A DNA stretch of 38,003 nt, taken from contig JAFNAG010000043.1 of NCBI GenBank assembly GCA_017860135.1, positions 1-38,003 on the forward strand, written 5' to 3'. Positions 7,704-16,152 of this stretch are shown one piece after another (the first letter of the stretch is position 1; each line of letters opens with the position of its first letter). The notes under the pieces were generated by a model. That model searched no databases. It was not told the DNA's origin and was given only the letters and a program-made list of their open reading frames with translations. Both the position numbers and the translations under genes were made by a program. The stretch comes from Acidobacteriota bacterium (GTDB lineage: Bacteria > Acidobacteriota > UBA6911).

Positions 7704-9412
7704 CTAAAAGCGGGAGTGCTTTTCCCGTCGGTTTTCGCCACCTCGAAGTCATTCGCCTCGAGCAGGGTGTACATGTTCTGCTGCAGGTTGATGATCGCCT
7801 TCCGGAACCCGATCAGGGCTTGCAGCTCCGATCCCTGGGCCGCGGCCAGATCCGTCTGGCGCTGCAGCACCAGGAAGTTCTGGCTCATGCCGGCCTGCAG
7901 GCGCTTGGTCTCGCCATCCAGTTGCTGCTCCGCGAGTTCTCTCGAGATCCTTGCCGTTTCCACAGCCTGCCGGGCGGTTTCCAGCAATTCCACCGCATTG
8001 CGGACCTGAACGATGATGTTCTGTTCCGTTTTGGTGCGGTTCATCAGAAGTTGCTGCCTGGCGATCTGGGTTTGCGCCAGTTGCGAATCGATGCTCCGGC
8101 TCTTGACGGGAATCTGAACGTTGAAAACAACGCTCCAGTTCGTCAGCCCCTCTGTAAACATGGTTTTGTAGGCAGTCAGGATGTTCCCGACGAACTGGGG
8201 CTGGATCTTCGGCAAGCCGTCGGCTGTATAGGACTGGGGCCCTGCAGTTCCGGTGGACCCGAACGTGCCCGTGACGTCGAACTGCCATTTTTTGGAATTC
8301 TGCTGCGACTGGTACGAGATGTTGTTTTGCTGCAGCTGGATCTCGTATTGCTCCAGCTCGGGCCGGTTCTTCATCGCCTCCTGGATGGCCTGATCCATGC
8401 CCACGTTGTACTCCAGGAAATCGGGCGCATCGGTCGGCACGATGATCTGGCGCCAGATGTCGGCATTGCGGTCCTTTGAGATCATGTTTCTCAGGCTGTT
8501 TTCTGTGGTGAGAATGTTCTGGCGCGATCGGATCAGATCGATCTCGCGGCTCGCCTGCGTCGCCATCGCTTCGGTGATATTGATTGCGGCAGCCGTGCCG
8601 ATCTGGACTTTCAGCTTGTTCTGGTCGACCTGGATTCTCGCCAATTCCACAGACTGGCGTTTGATATCATAGTCGCGAATCGCACCGACCAGGTCCCAGT
8701 ACAGGCTCTGGATGGAGGCAATGGTATTGGTGACGCTTTGCTTGAATTTGCTGTCATTCGTCTTCAGGTCGAGGTTGGTGAGCTGGATGTTGCTGCGCGT
8801 CTGGTCGATGCGGCGGTTCCGCCAGAGAGGCTGTGTGAACTGGATCGACGAGGCCACCGAATACTGCGGGGTAAACAGCGCAGCCAGCTGGTTCGTATCG
8901 CTGCGGCGGGAGTTGAAATTCACAGTGAAACCCCCGCCCGAGGTGACGTTTTGCTCATAGGAGAAGTTCCAGTCGGCGGCATCCCTTTGGTTGAAGCCGC
9001 TTGCCGAGACGTTTGTGATGTTGGTGTTGGCAGATTTGGTGCGTCCGGCATTCAGGTAGAGGCTGATGGTGGGATCGTAGTACCCGTAGGTCTGGGTAAT
9101 CCTCGATTGGTACAGGGCCTCGTTTGTGTCGGAAATCGCGATGTCCAGGTTATTCTGCAAGGCAAGCTTGGTAAGGTCTTTCAGTGAAATATGAAGGGCC
9201 GTGCCGTCCTTTTCTGCCTGCTCGATCGGACCGAGGGGCAGGTCGCGTACCTGCGGTGTCTGGACATCCTGAGCTGTGGTGGTCTGCCTTTCCTGTGCGA
9301 GCGCCGTCCAGGGGGGTGCAGAGGTTATCGCCAGACAGGCACAAACGATCGTTAGTAAAGTCAAAAGCTTAGCGCCCTTGCTCCAACGCGGGCGGGCGTC
9401 CATGGTTTTCAT
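7700..9412 (-). CDS. TolC-family outer-membrane efflux protein
   Basis: A 570-residue protein with a signal peptide (hydrophobic stretch about residues 19-38, ending ALAQE) and the long, heptad-rich, Gln/Asn/Arg-rich helices of TolC-type channels. Two related halves are visible: LTKLALQNNLDIAISD near the start and a second repeat from about residue 330 (MDQAIQEAMKNRPELEQYEI). Such trimers span the outer membrane and periplasm and serve as exit ducts for ABC or RND pumps. GAGGAG lies six bases before ATG 9412. The gene is 204 bases downstream of the ADOP permease gene on the same strand, so co-expression is plausible. No MacA-type adaptor is present in the window. The C-terminus abuts the peptidase T remnant, but the TolC domain itself appears complete. 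Confidence 0.88.
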   Translation of the reverse strand: MKTMDARPRWSKGAKLLTLLTIVCACLAITSAPPWTALAQERQTTTAQDVQTPQVRDLPLGPIEQAEKDGTALHISLKDLTKLALQNNLDIAISDTNEALYQSRITQTYGYYDPTISLYLNAGRTKSANTNITNVSASGFNQRDAADWNFSYEQNVTSGGGFTVNFNSRRSDTNQLAALFTPQYSVASSIQFTQPLWRNRRIDQTRSNIQLTNLDLKTNDSKFKQSVTNTIASIQSLYWDLVGAIRDYDIKRQSVELARIQVDQNKLKVQIGTAAAINITEAMATQASREIDLIRSRQNILTTENSLRNMISKDRNADIWRQIIVPTDAPDFLEYNVGMDQAIQEAMKNRPELEQYEIQLQQNNISYQSQQNSKKWQFDVTGTFGSTGTAGPQSYTADGLPKIQPQFVGNILTAYKTMFTEGLTNWSVVFNVQIPVKSRSIDSQLAQTQIARQQLLMNRTKTEQNIIVQVRNAVELLETARQAVETARISRELAEQQLDGETKRLQAGMSQNFLVLQRQTDLAAAQGSELQALIGFRKAIINLQQNMYTLLEANDFEVAKTDGKSTPAFR

Positions 9413-9616
9413 AGTTCACTCCTCATCGAATGCTGCTTACCCGGCCATATTCAAACATCAAGAGGGAATACGATAGGGCAGGCGAAATAGTTTCACCAGT
9501 GAAAAAAGCGGGGCGATCCCAACAGCGACCCGGATACCGATTCCTGCGCTGAGGGGAGAGCGGAATTGTCCCGAATTGCGGGGCATGCATAAGCCGTGCC
9601 CTGGGGGCGTGCTGGA

Positions 9617-12076
9617 TTATTCGCATCTCAGGGAGGCCATGGGGTCTATGCGTGCCGCGCGCCTGGCAGGGATATAGCATGCCGCCAGTGCTGACAGAAT
9701 CAGCATTGCGGGAACCAGGCCGAAGGTCAAGCGATCGGTCGGTGTGACTTCGAACAACAGCGAACGCATGAAACGGGTGAGGACGTAAGCTCCGGCCAAT
9801 CCGATGCCGGCGCCGGAAAGTGCGAGGACCATGCCCTCGCGGACCACCAGCCGCAGGATGCCTGCCTGGGTCGCTCCCATTGCCATGCGGATCCCGATTT
9901 CCCTGGCACCCTGGCTGACCAGATACGCCATGACTCCGTAAATGCCGAAGCAGGCCACCGTCAGGGCGAGGCCGGCGAACAGGGCAAGGAGGAGCATGGA
10001 GAATCGCCGGCGGGCCAGAGACTGCTCCACGTATCGCTGCATCGTTTGCACGCGGTATGCCGGCAGGTCCGGATCAATATCATGAACCACTTTTTTTACG
10101 GCCACTGCAAGGGCAGCGGGTTCGACCCGGGTCCGGATCGTGAGGGTCATGCCCCGTGTGGGGTATTGCGTCTGCGGCAGGTAGACAACGATGCGCGGAT
10201 CGGAGTCCAACGCGTCGTGTTTCACCTGTCCGACAACACCGACGATGGTGATCCAGGGTGCGTCGGAGTTGGTGCCGCCGTGTCGAATACGCTTTCCGAT
10301 CGGGTTCTGGTCCGGCCAGAACTCACGGGCCATTTTCCCGTCTACGATAGCGACAGGGATGCTGTTTTGGGTGTCCTTTTCATCAAAGGAACGCCCATGA
10401 AGCAGCGGAATCTCCATGGCCTCGAAATATCTGCCGCCGACGATTCTCTCGTCCGTGTTGATGAATCTTTCACCCGGCTGGGGCGTCCTGCCCTCAATGG
10501 AGATGGGAGTCCAGGCCAGCGTTTGACTTAGCGGCAGCGCCGTGGTCGCGCCCGCAACCACCACGCCCGGCAAACTCTCGATTTTTTCCCGGAGCTGGCG
10601 ATAGGTTGCGAGCACCATTTGCGGCTCGGCATATTTCTGGCCGCTCAGCCGCAACTCCAGCGTCAGGAGATTCCGGGATTCGAATCCGGGGTGCACGTCC
10701 TGCAGGATCGCGAAACTACGGATAAGCAACCCGGCCCCGATCAGCAGCACCACTGAAAGCGCCAACTCAGCCACGACGAGCAGCTTGCGCATGTTCCAAC
10801 CCCGGCCCCAAATCGCGTTGGCGCCGGAGGAATCCCGGCCTGCCTCCTTCAGAGTCGCGATCAAGTCCGGGCGTGAAACGCGCAGGGCGGGAGCGAGACC
10901 GAAGACGACTCCTGCGGACAAGGATATCAGAAGAGTGAATGCGAGCACCCGGGCGTCGACGCGGATGTCGGACAACCGCGGAATACTCCCGGGACCCAGG
11001 ATCCTGATCCCATCGAGACTCCAGGCCGAAACGAGCATCGCCGCCGTTCCCCCCAAGAGCGCGAGGATCAAGCTCTCCGTTAGCAACTGGCGGATGATGC
11101 GGATGCGGGTGGCCCCCAGCGCCGTGCGCACCGCGATTTCCTTTTGACGGGCGAGCGCGCGAGCCAGCGAGAGGTTGGCGGTGTTCGCACACACCACAAG
11201 CATGACGATTCCGACCGCGGCGAGCAGAATGTAGAGCGGACGGCGCACGTTTCCCACCACCTGTTCGAGAAGGGGGACAACACTGAATGTAAGTCCGCCG
11301 TTCGGCGGGTAGACATCCGGGTGGTCCCTGCGCAGTCCAGCGGTCAGGAGGTCCATTTCCGACTGGGCCCGGCGGATGGTAACGCCCCGCTTTAACTTGC
11401 CGACGATGTTGAAATCCTCCCGGTTTCTGGTTTGTTCGGCAGATGCCGCCAGGGGCAGCGGAAGAAATATCTCGGCCTCCGCAGAGCCGTAAAGGGTCGG
11501 AAGCACTTCCCGGGGCAGTGAAAAAGATTGCGGCAGAATGCCGACCACCTCGTAGGGAAGCCCGTTCAGGGTGATTTTTCTGCCTATCATTCCCGGATCG
11601 GCGCCATACCGGCGAGCCCACATGCCGTGGCTGAGCAGCACCGTCGCCGCACGGCCCGTGATGTCATCTTCCGGCAAAAACAGCCGGCCTGAAGCGGCGG
11701 AGGCACCCAACATGGGAAGGAGATTGGAGGATGCCTGGATATAAGCAACACGCTCCGGTTCGCCGTCTCCGGTGAGGTTCATGTTGCTGCCAAAGGCAAT
11801 CGCGAGCTCCTCAAACCCGCTGTGGCCGTTCCTGATGTCAAAATATTGGGCTGTGGAGAACCAATCTTCACTAATACCAAGACCCGGCGAGCGGTTCCAG
11901 AGAATGACCAGCCGGTCCTGGTCCCGATAGGCAAGCGGATTCAGCAACAGCGAGTTGAATACGCTGAAAAGCGATGCGTTGGCGCCGATGCCGATGGCAA
12001 GGGAAAGGACGGCGGTCGACGCAAACCCCGGGTGCCTTCGCAAGGAGCGGAACGTCTGGCGGATATCCTGAATCAC
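9617..12076 (-). CDS. ADOP-type duplicated MacB/FtsX ABC permease
   Basis: The 819-residue protein begins with QTFRSLRRHPGFASTAVLSL, typical of ADOP permeases. Order of parts: first membrane helix (about 18-40), MacB-like periplasmic domain (about 45-245), an FtsX block of three helices (about 280-400), a second helix plus periplasmic domain (about 430-650), and a second FtsX block (about 690-805). Both blocks carry the signature REIGIRMAMGATQ or KEIAVRTALGATR. The start is GTG 12076, with GGAG four bases upstream; an ATG two bases further upstream is out of frame and stops at once. These permeases usually have no adjacent ATPase, as here. They probably form mechanotransmission-type exporters with TolC-like channels; substrate unknown. 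Confidence 0.9.
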   Translation of the reverse strand: MIQDIRQTFRSLRRHPGFASTAVLSLAIGIGANASLFSVFNSLLLNPLAYRDQDRLVILWNRSPGLGISEDWFSTAQYFDIRNGHSGFEELAIAFGSNMNLTGDGEPERVAYIQASSNLLPMLGASAASGRLFLPEDDITGRAATVLLSHGMWARRYGADPGMIGRKITLNGLPYEVVGILPQSFSLPREVLPTLYGSAEAEIFLPLPLAASAEQTRNREDFNIVGKLKRGVTIRRAQSEMDLLTAGLRRDHPDVYPPNGGLTFSVVPLLEQVVGNVRRPLYILLAAVGIVMLVVCANTANLSLARALARQKEIAVRTALGATRIRIIRQLLTESLILALLGGTAAMLVSAWSLDGIRILGPGSIPRLSDIRVDARVLAFTLLISLSAGVVFGLAPALRVSRPDLIATLKEAGRDSSGANAIWGRGWNMRKLLVVAELALSVVLLIGAGLLIRSFAILQDVHPGFESRNLLTLELRLSGQKYAEPQMVLATYRQLREKIESLPGVVVAGATTALPLSQTLAWTPISIEGRTPQPGERFINTDERIVGGRYFEAMEIPLLHGRSFDEKDTQNSIPVAIVDGKMAREFWPDQNPIGKRIRHGGTNSDAPWITIVGVVGQVKHDALDSDPRIVVYLPQTQYPTRGMTLTIRTRVEPAALAVAVKKVVHDIDPDLPAYRVQTMQRYVEQSLARRRFSMLLLALFAGLALTVACFGIYGVMAYLVSQGAREIGIRMAMGATQAGILRLVVREGMVLALSGAGIGLAGAYVLTRFMRSLLFEVTPTDRLTFGLVPAMLILSALAACYIPARRAARIDPMASLRCE

Positions 12077-12101
12077 ATTGCTCCAGATTCGGACCTATAC
12101 G

Positions 12102-12459
12102 CAGCGTCATAAGTCCGCGACACGATTCGAGAGTCGGTTTACGTCTGGTGAAGTCAGGATCGATCGCATATTCACCACAGAGACCACTGAGATCACGGAG
12201 GGGGAATGCCGCTGTTCATGCCCGGGGGCCAACGCTTCGCGTTGCGCGATTCACGTCCGGGAGCGTCAGGAAAGCCGCTCCCGTTATGGGTTCCATACGC
12301 GTGCCTGATGGCTTTCCCGCCGCTCCCGGACGTTAATCGCGGCCGACGGCGCCCCGGGCAGGCCTGGGATATCTCCGTGATCTCAGTGCTCTCTGTGGTT
12401 CGTTTTTGTTTTTCCTAACCTCAATCCGGCCCGAAAACCTGTCGGGACTTATGACGCTG
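12102..12459. repeat. Nested palindromic element, about 358 bp, MITE-like
   Basis: Three concentric inverted repeats are visible. Outermost: CAGCGTCATAAGTCC at 12102-12116 with a perfect complement at 12445-12459, continuing with one indel. Middle: 27-base arms at 12174-12200 and 12373-12399, 26 of 27 paired, containing ACCACAGAGA and GAGATCACGGAG. Inner: 32-base arms at 12245-12276 and 12310-12341, 29 of 32 paired. GC-rich GCCCGGGG segments between the middle and inner arms also pair. There is no ORF or transposase inside, and I see no clear target duplication. It lies 26 bases before the ADOP permease start, so it would be part of that gene's leader or promoter region. The remainder of 12460-12647 shows no gene. 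Confidence 0.75.
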
Positions 12460-12647
12460 TGCATATATAAAGAACCGTCACTTTTATCCGACATTCCCCA
12501 TGATGCCTGTCCATGACGTTACCGGCGACGGGAGTCGGGTAACATTCCAGCCTCCCTTCAAGTCACAGGAGAAATCCGGCGGAACTCCGAGATTATAGCA
12601 CGCCGCAATCAGCAGCAGTCCGGGAGCGAATATGATAAATATGTTGC

Positions 12648-12908
12648 ATGCGGCGCGATCCCGACTTTTTCCACGACCAGGAGATGGTTCTCATTTATCT
12701 TGCCAGGCGGCTCAAGGAGGCAAAGGCGCTCGAGGCCGTGCTCGACGCCGGCGGCCTGGACTATGCTGTCGAGCCGGCTCCCTACGGGAGCGGCACCCTT
12801 TTTCGTTCCCAGCGTATCGGTGCGTTTTTTTATGTCCTGCCTCAATCCGTGGAGCGCGCTCGTGCCCTAATGTTCCGGGACGGTTACATCCCCTATTCCG
12901 AGACTTGA
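12648..12908 (+). CDS. Small DUF2007-like protein
   Basis: An 86-residue cytoplasmic protein without signal peptide or membrane helix. The pattern LIYLARRLKEAKALEAVLDAG, followed by LDYAVEP and later FYVLPQSVERARALM, resembles the small alpha/beta DUF2007-type fold (putative signal-transducing protein) that recurs in Acidobacteriota. No enzymatic motif is visible. The ATG at 12648 has only a weak ribosome site (GGGAG lies about 21 bases upstream), so the start rests on the resemblance of MRRDPDFF to what I recall of this family. It stands alone between the nested palindrome and the electron-transfer region. Confidence 0.6.
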   Translation: MRRDPDFFHDQEMVLIYLARRLKEAKALEAVLDAGGLDYAVEPAPYGSGTLFRSQRIGAFFYVLPQSVERARALMFRDGYIPYSET

Positions 12909-12932
12909 CCGGGAGGAAGGGCGGCTGTTCCT

Positions 12933-12996
12933 GCCGTTCCGGCGTTTCGTTACAGCGGCAAGACGTGCTCGATACAACGGAACAGGAATCGGCATC
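12933..12996. repeat. Dispersed repeat, copy 1
   Basis: GCCGTTCCGGCGTTT at 12933-12947 followed by GGAATCGGCATC at 12985-12996. The same two blocks, with similar sequence between, occur in the same order at 31074-31088 and 31146-31157. In the second copy the gap is 20 bases longer and runs into hexanucleotide repeats. It lies directly downstream of the DUF2007-like gene. Confidence 0.45.
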
Positions 12997-13086
12997 TGAC
13001 GCGGAGGTTGGCCCGCGCCAGGGTGTTTCCGTAGTTTGTGCGCGCCTGGGATTCGAATTGCAGGTACAATGCGGCGGCCGATTCGG

Positions 13087-13091
13087 GGAGG
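13087..13091 (+). promoter_or_regulatory. Ribosome-binding site of the cytochrome gene
   Basis: GGAGG lies five bases before ATG 13097. It supports initiation at the Tat signal peptide, in the frame opposite to the one holding the haem motifs. Confidence 0.6.
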
Positions 13092-13096
13092 AATTC

Positions 13097-13502
13097 ATGG
13101 GGAAGAGGATTTGGCGTCGCGAGTTTTTGGGTCTGGGTGCCGCGGCGGGCGGTTTTCTGGCCGGGTCAGGCGCCGATGGGCATTTTGTGGATGCGGATCG
13201 GGATGGCTCTTTGCCATTTCCGTGTCTCCATTACACGCTGGACCAATGCATCCGGGCGTGCTTCTTTTTCACAGGAACGAATCGAGCGGTGCGCCCGGCT
13301 CGTGGCGAATGTCGCAGGGTATGCAGCGGACGCATTGAACAAAGCGCAGGGCGAAAACTCCCCAAAGGTGCTGATCAACACGGCCGCCGAGGGATGCCTC
13401 CAGTGCCACGCCCAGGGCAAGCAGGCGCCCGATGAGCCGGAAGTGGTCGGCCGTATGACATGCACTACCTGCCACAACCCGCCCCATCAGCCGCGCAAGT
13501 AG
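13097..13502 (+). pseudogene. Tat-exported small diheme cytochrome c, frameshifted
   Basis: Two frames together make one sensible protein. The first starts at ATG 13097 with a twin-arginine-like signal (RREFLGLGAAAGGFLAG) and reads to YTLDQCIRACFF. The second, one base over, continues SQERIERCARLVANVAGY and ends with two c-type haem sites, CLQCH and CTTCH. Skipping one T in the TTTTT run at 13265-13269 joins them into about 134 residues. A one-base insertion, real or a sequencing error in the homopolymer, is the simplest explanation. If intact it would be a periplasmic electron carrier. It is 128 bases upstream of the first propeller gene of the electron-transfer operon and may belong with it. 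I cannot name the cytochrome family. Confidence 0.65.
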
Positions 13503-13630
13503 CCCCGGCGTACCACAGGGAATGCTTCCAGGAACTGCATTTCTACTTGAACCTCAATTTCATGAATGCAATTATTATCTATTGCGGCTCGGATACCGGA
13601 TTGTCTCTACGATTCGAGGGATTTCGTACC

Positions 13631-14905
13631 ATGTTCTGTCGCTTCTTTGCCGTTCTCCTTGTATGTATCTGCGCGATTCCCGCCCAGGGCGGGGATTGGC
13701 CTCAATTCCGCGGACCCGACCGGGATAACATCTCTAGAGAGACCGGGATGCTCCGGTCCTGGCCGGCAGGTGGACCCAAGATTCTCTGGAAGATACCCGT
13801 CAGCCAAGGGTATGCCGGCGCTGCGATCAAAGGCGGTCGGGTCTACGTCAACGATTACGACGAGACCAAAAAGGCGCATCTGGTCCGCTGCCTTTCGCTC
13901 GAGACCGGAAAGGATATCTGGCAATGGAGTTACCCTGTGGAAATCCGGCCCAATCATGGGATCACCAGGACCGTGCCTTCCGTCGGTCAGAATCTGGTAT
14001 TCTCGTTCGATCCCAAGTGCCGGTTCCATGCTCTTGATATCAAAACCGGCAAACCGGTGTGGCAAAAAGACCTGGTCAAGGAATACAAGGCCACCATTCC
14101 CGGCTGGTATGCCGGGCAGAACCCGCTCCTGGAAGGGAAACAGGTCCTGATCGCGACGGGCGGCGATGCGTTGGTGGTGGCATTCGATCAGGCGACCGGC
14201 AAGGAGATTTGGCGCTCGCCGAATCCAGCCAACGATTTGATGTCCCATGCCTCGCTGATGCCGGCAACGATCGCGGGGATCAGACAGTTCCTCTACCTGA
14301 CCATGAACAAGGTGGTCGGCGTCTCGGCGTCCGATGGCCGCATCCTCTGGACGAGCCCTTTCATCACCAAGATCGCGGCGGTCCCTTCCCCCATATCCGT
14401 GGGTGACGGGCGTGTGTTTGTCACGAGCGGATACGAGGCGGGGAGCGCGATGTATCAGGTGGAAAAGGGGGTTTCGGGATTCAGTGCGCGCAGGCTGTAC
14501 GAACTGACGAGCATGCAATTCAACTCCGAAGCGCACACGCCGATCCTCTACGAGAATCACCTCTTCGCCGTTGGCAGCAAGACACGAGGCAGGTTTACCT
14601 GCCTTGGCCTGGACGGGAAAGTCGTTTGGCAGAGCCCGGTCGATTCGTCGGCCCCTGGAGGGCCCCGGACTTTTGACCTGGGTGGATTCCTCCTCGCCGA
14701 CGGTTTGTTCTTCGCTTTGGACGGCAGGTCCGGCATCCTGCGGCTGTTCGAAGCCAGCACTCAGCAGTACAAGGAGCTCGCCAGTGCGCAGATTCTCGAA
14801 GGCGAAGAAATCTGGGGGCCGATGGCGCTCTCCGATGGGAAGCTGATCATTCGCGACTTGAACCATATGGTCTGTCTCCAGGTCGGGAGACCGGCAGGCA
14901 GGTAG
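13631..14905 (+). CDS. Secreted PQQ-like beta-propeller protein (propeller 1)
   Basis: A 424-residue protein starting at ATG 13631, where a signal peptide begins (MFCRFFAVLLVCICAIPAQG) and a GAGGG element lies ten bases upstream. The mature N-terminus carries the DWPQFRGPDRDN motif typical of PQQ_2/BamB-like propellers. Repeats of the form LSLETGKDIWQW, LDIKTGKPVWQKD and FDQATGKEIWRS mark successive blades. No quinoprotein dehydrogenase catalytic aspartate or vicinal disulfide is recognisable, so the name means fold, not cofactor. It is probably periplasmic and may be a scaffold or binding partner for the redox proteins that follow. The next gene begins 122 bases later. Confidence 0.82.
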   Translation: MFCRFFAVLLVCICAIPAQGGDWPQFRGPDRDNISRETGMLRSWPAGGPKILWKIPVSQGYAGAAIKGGRVYVNDYDETKKAHLVRCLSLETGKDIWQWSYPVEIRPNHGITRTVPSVGQNLVFSFDPKCRFHALDIKTGKPVWQKDLVKEYKATIPGWYAGQNPLLEGKQVLIATGGDALVVAFDQATGKEIWRSPNPANDLMSHASLMPATIAGIRQFLYLTMNKVVGVSASDGRILWTSPFITKIAAVPSPISVGDGRVFVTSGYEAGSAMYQVEKGVSGFSARRLYELTSMQFNSEAHTPILYENHLFAVGSKTRGRFTCLGLDGKVVWQSPVDSSAPGGPRTFDLGGFLLADGLFFALDGRSGILRLFEASTQQYKELASAQILEGEEIWGPMALSDGKLIIRDLNHMVCLQVGRPAGR

Positions 14906-14918
14906 AATCCGGATTCGG

Positions 14919-15015
14919 GATTTGGGATTTTGGATTTGAGGCTTGGGAAGGTTCATCGACTGTTGAAATAGCATGCACTTCCCAGTCCAAGATCCGCAAT
15001 CTGCAATCCCAAATC
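14919..15015. repeat. Imperfect inverted repeat in front of the NHL-like gene
   Basis: GATTTGGGATT at 14919-14929 pairs perfectly with AATCCCAAATC at 15005-15015. Inner segments around 14932-14951 and 14978-14996 (CTTGGGAAG against CTTCCCAG) pair imperfectly. The right arm ends a few bases before the GGAG ribosome site (15019-15022) of the next gene, so folding could affect its translation. The sequence resembles common dispersed intergenic repeats. Confidence 0.5.
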
Positions 15016-15027
15016 GATGGAGTAGTC

Positions 15028-16152
15028 ATGAAACCGCAGCAACCGGAGGCAGGTGAAGGCAATCTGCTGGATCGCCTTCGAAAATCGTGGTTTCCCGCCG
15101 CCGCGGTCGTAGGGGCGCTGGCTTCCTTCATCGCGGCTGCACTCCGGCTTCGACCGGAACCGGGTACAGTTCTGCAGACCACGGAAAAGCCGGCACCGCC
15201 CGTTCCTCCGCAGCAGGCGGGCCCGAATCTGCCGGCGGGAGGCTTCAAGAGGGAGTACCGGAAGTCAGGCAGTCTGGTTGGCGGTGCTGCGGCGCAGCAG
15301 TTTCGGAGTTCCCTGGCGGGTATTGCTGTTGGACCCGGCGACAGAGTTTACGCACTGGGCGATGGCGAAATCAGGACTTTCGAGCCCGGCGGGAGCCTGG
15401 TGGCGGTGTGGAAGGTGGTGCCAAACGCAAGCTGCCTGGCGGCAGGATCCGATGGGCACGTTTGCATCGGCGCGCCGGGCCGGGTGGAAATATATGATCC
15501 GGCGGGTCGTCACACGGGAGGTTTTGCTGCCGGCGAATCCGCCGGCCGGCCGGCCGGCATCACTGCGGTGAAGTGGTTCCGGGACGAGATTCTTGCGGCG
15601 GACGCCGATGCGCGCCTGATCCGGCGCTACGACCGGCATGGGAAGCAGCTCGGGCTGATCGGGACCAAAGCCAGGGCAGGCAGCTTCATTCTTCCGAACG
15701 GATGGCTGGATTTCGACGTGGACGCACAAGGGGTTATCCGCGCTACGGACACGGGACGCCACCAGGTCACCGCGTGGGCATTGGACGGCACGCCTCTGGG
15801 TTCCTTCGGGAAATTCGGCATGGGCAATCCGGAAGATTTCGTGGGTTGCTGCAATCCGGTGAATGTTGCCGTCACTCATGACGGGAAAATTGTTACCGGC
15901 GAAAAGATGGTAGCCCGCGTGAAGGTGTACGAGCCCGACGGAAGGCTCCTTGCCCTGATCGGTCCGGAAAACTTCGACCCCAAATGCATTCATCTCCACC
16001 TGGCGGTCGATTCCAAAGGATGGATTCTGGTCGCGGATCCGGTGCGGCGCGAGGTGTCCCGGTTCTTTCCCGTGGCCGAAGCCGCGGATAACGCGCCCCT
16101 CCGTGACAGGGAAACCGCCGGCGGAATTCGACAGGAGTATGCACGCATATGA
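15028..16152 (+). CDS. Membrane-anchored NHL-like beta-propeller protein
   Basis: A 374-residue protein with an N-terminal membrane anchor (WFPAAAVVGALASFIAAAL, about residues 18-38) after a charged cytoplasmic tail. A proline-rich linker (PAPPVPPQQAGPN) and a six-bladed NHL-type propeller follow; blades are marked by GIAVGPGDRVYAL, AGSDGHVCIGA, FDVDAQGVIRATD, VAVTHDGKIVTGE and LAVDSKGWILVAD. A cysteine pair, GCCNPVNVA, sits near residue 274. GGAG lies five bases before ATG 15028. The last four bases overlap the start of the ferredoxin gene (ATGA), indicating coupled translation and a shared role. The propeller should face the periplasm and could dock the ferredoxin or a substrate; this is inference. 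Confidence 0.82.
   Translation: MKPQQPEAGEGNLLDRLRKSWFPAAAVVGALASFIAAALRLRPEPGTVLQTTEKPAPPVPPQQAGPNLPAGGFKREYRKSGSLVGGAAAQQFRSSLAGIAVGPGDRVYALGDGEIRTFEPGGSLVAVWKVVPNASCLAAGSDGHVCIGAPGRVEIYDPAGRHTGGFAAGESAGRPAGITAVKWFRDEILAADADARLIRRYDRHGKQLGLIGTKARAGSFILPNGWLDFDVDAQGVIRATDTGRHQVTAWALDGTPLGSFGKFGMGNPEDFVGCCNPVNVAVTHDGKIVTGEKMVARVKVYEPDGRLLALIGPENFDPKCIHLHLAVDSKGWILVADPVRREVSRFFPVAEAADNAPLRDRETAGGIRQEYARI

Noticed and set aside
13631-14905. PQQ-dependent alcohol dehydrogenase
   Set aside because: The propeller motifs are there, but the size (424 residues) and lack of the catalytic Asp region and vicinal cysteines do not fit a quinoprotein dehydrogenase. The same holds for the other four propellers.
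13607-14974. 455-codon minus-strand open frame over propeller 1
   Set aside because: Shadow of the propeller gene; its codons read as Arg/Gly/Pro-rich sequence without motifs.
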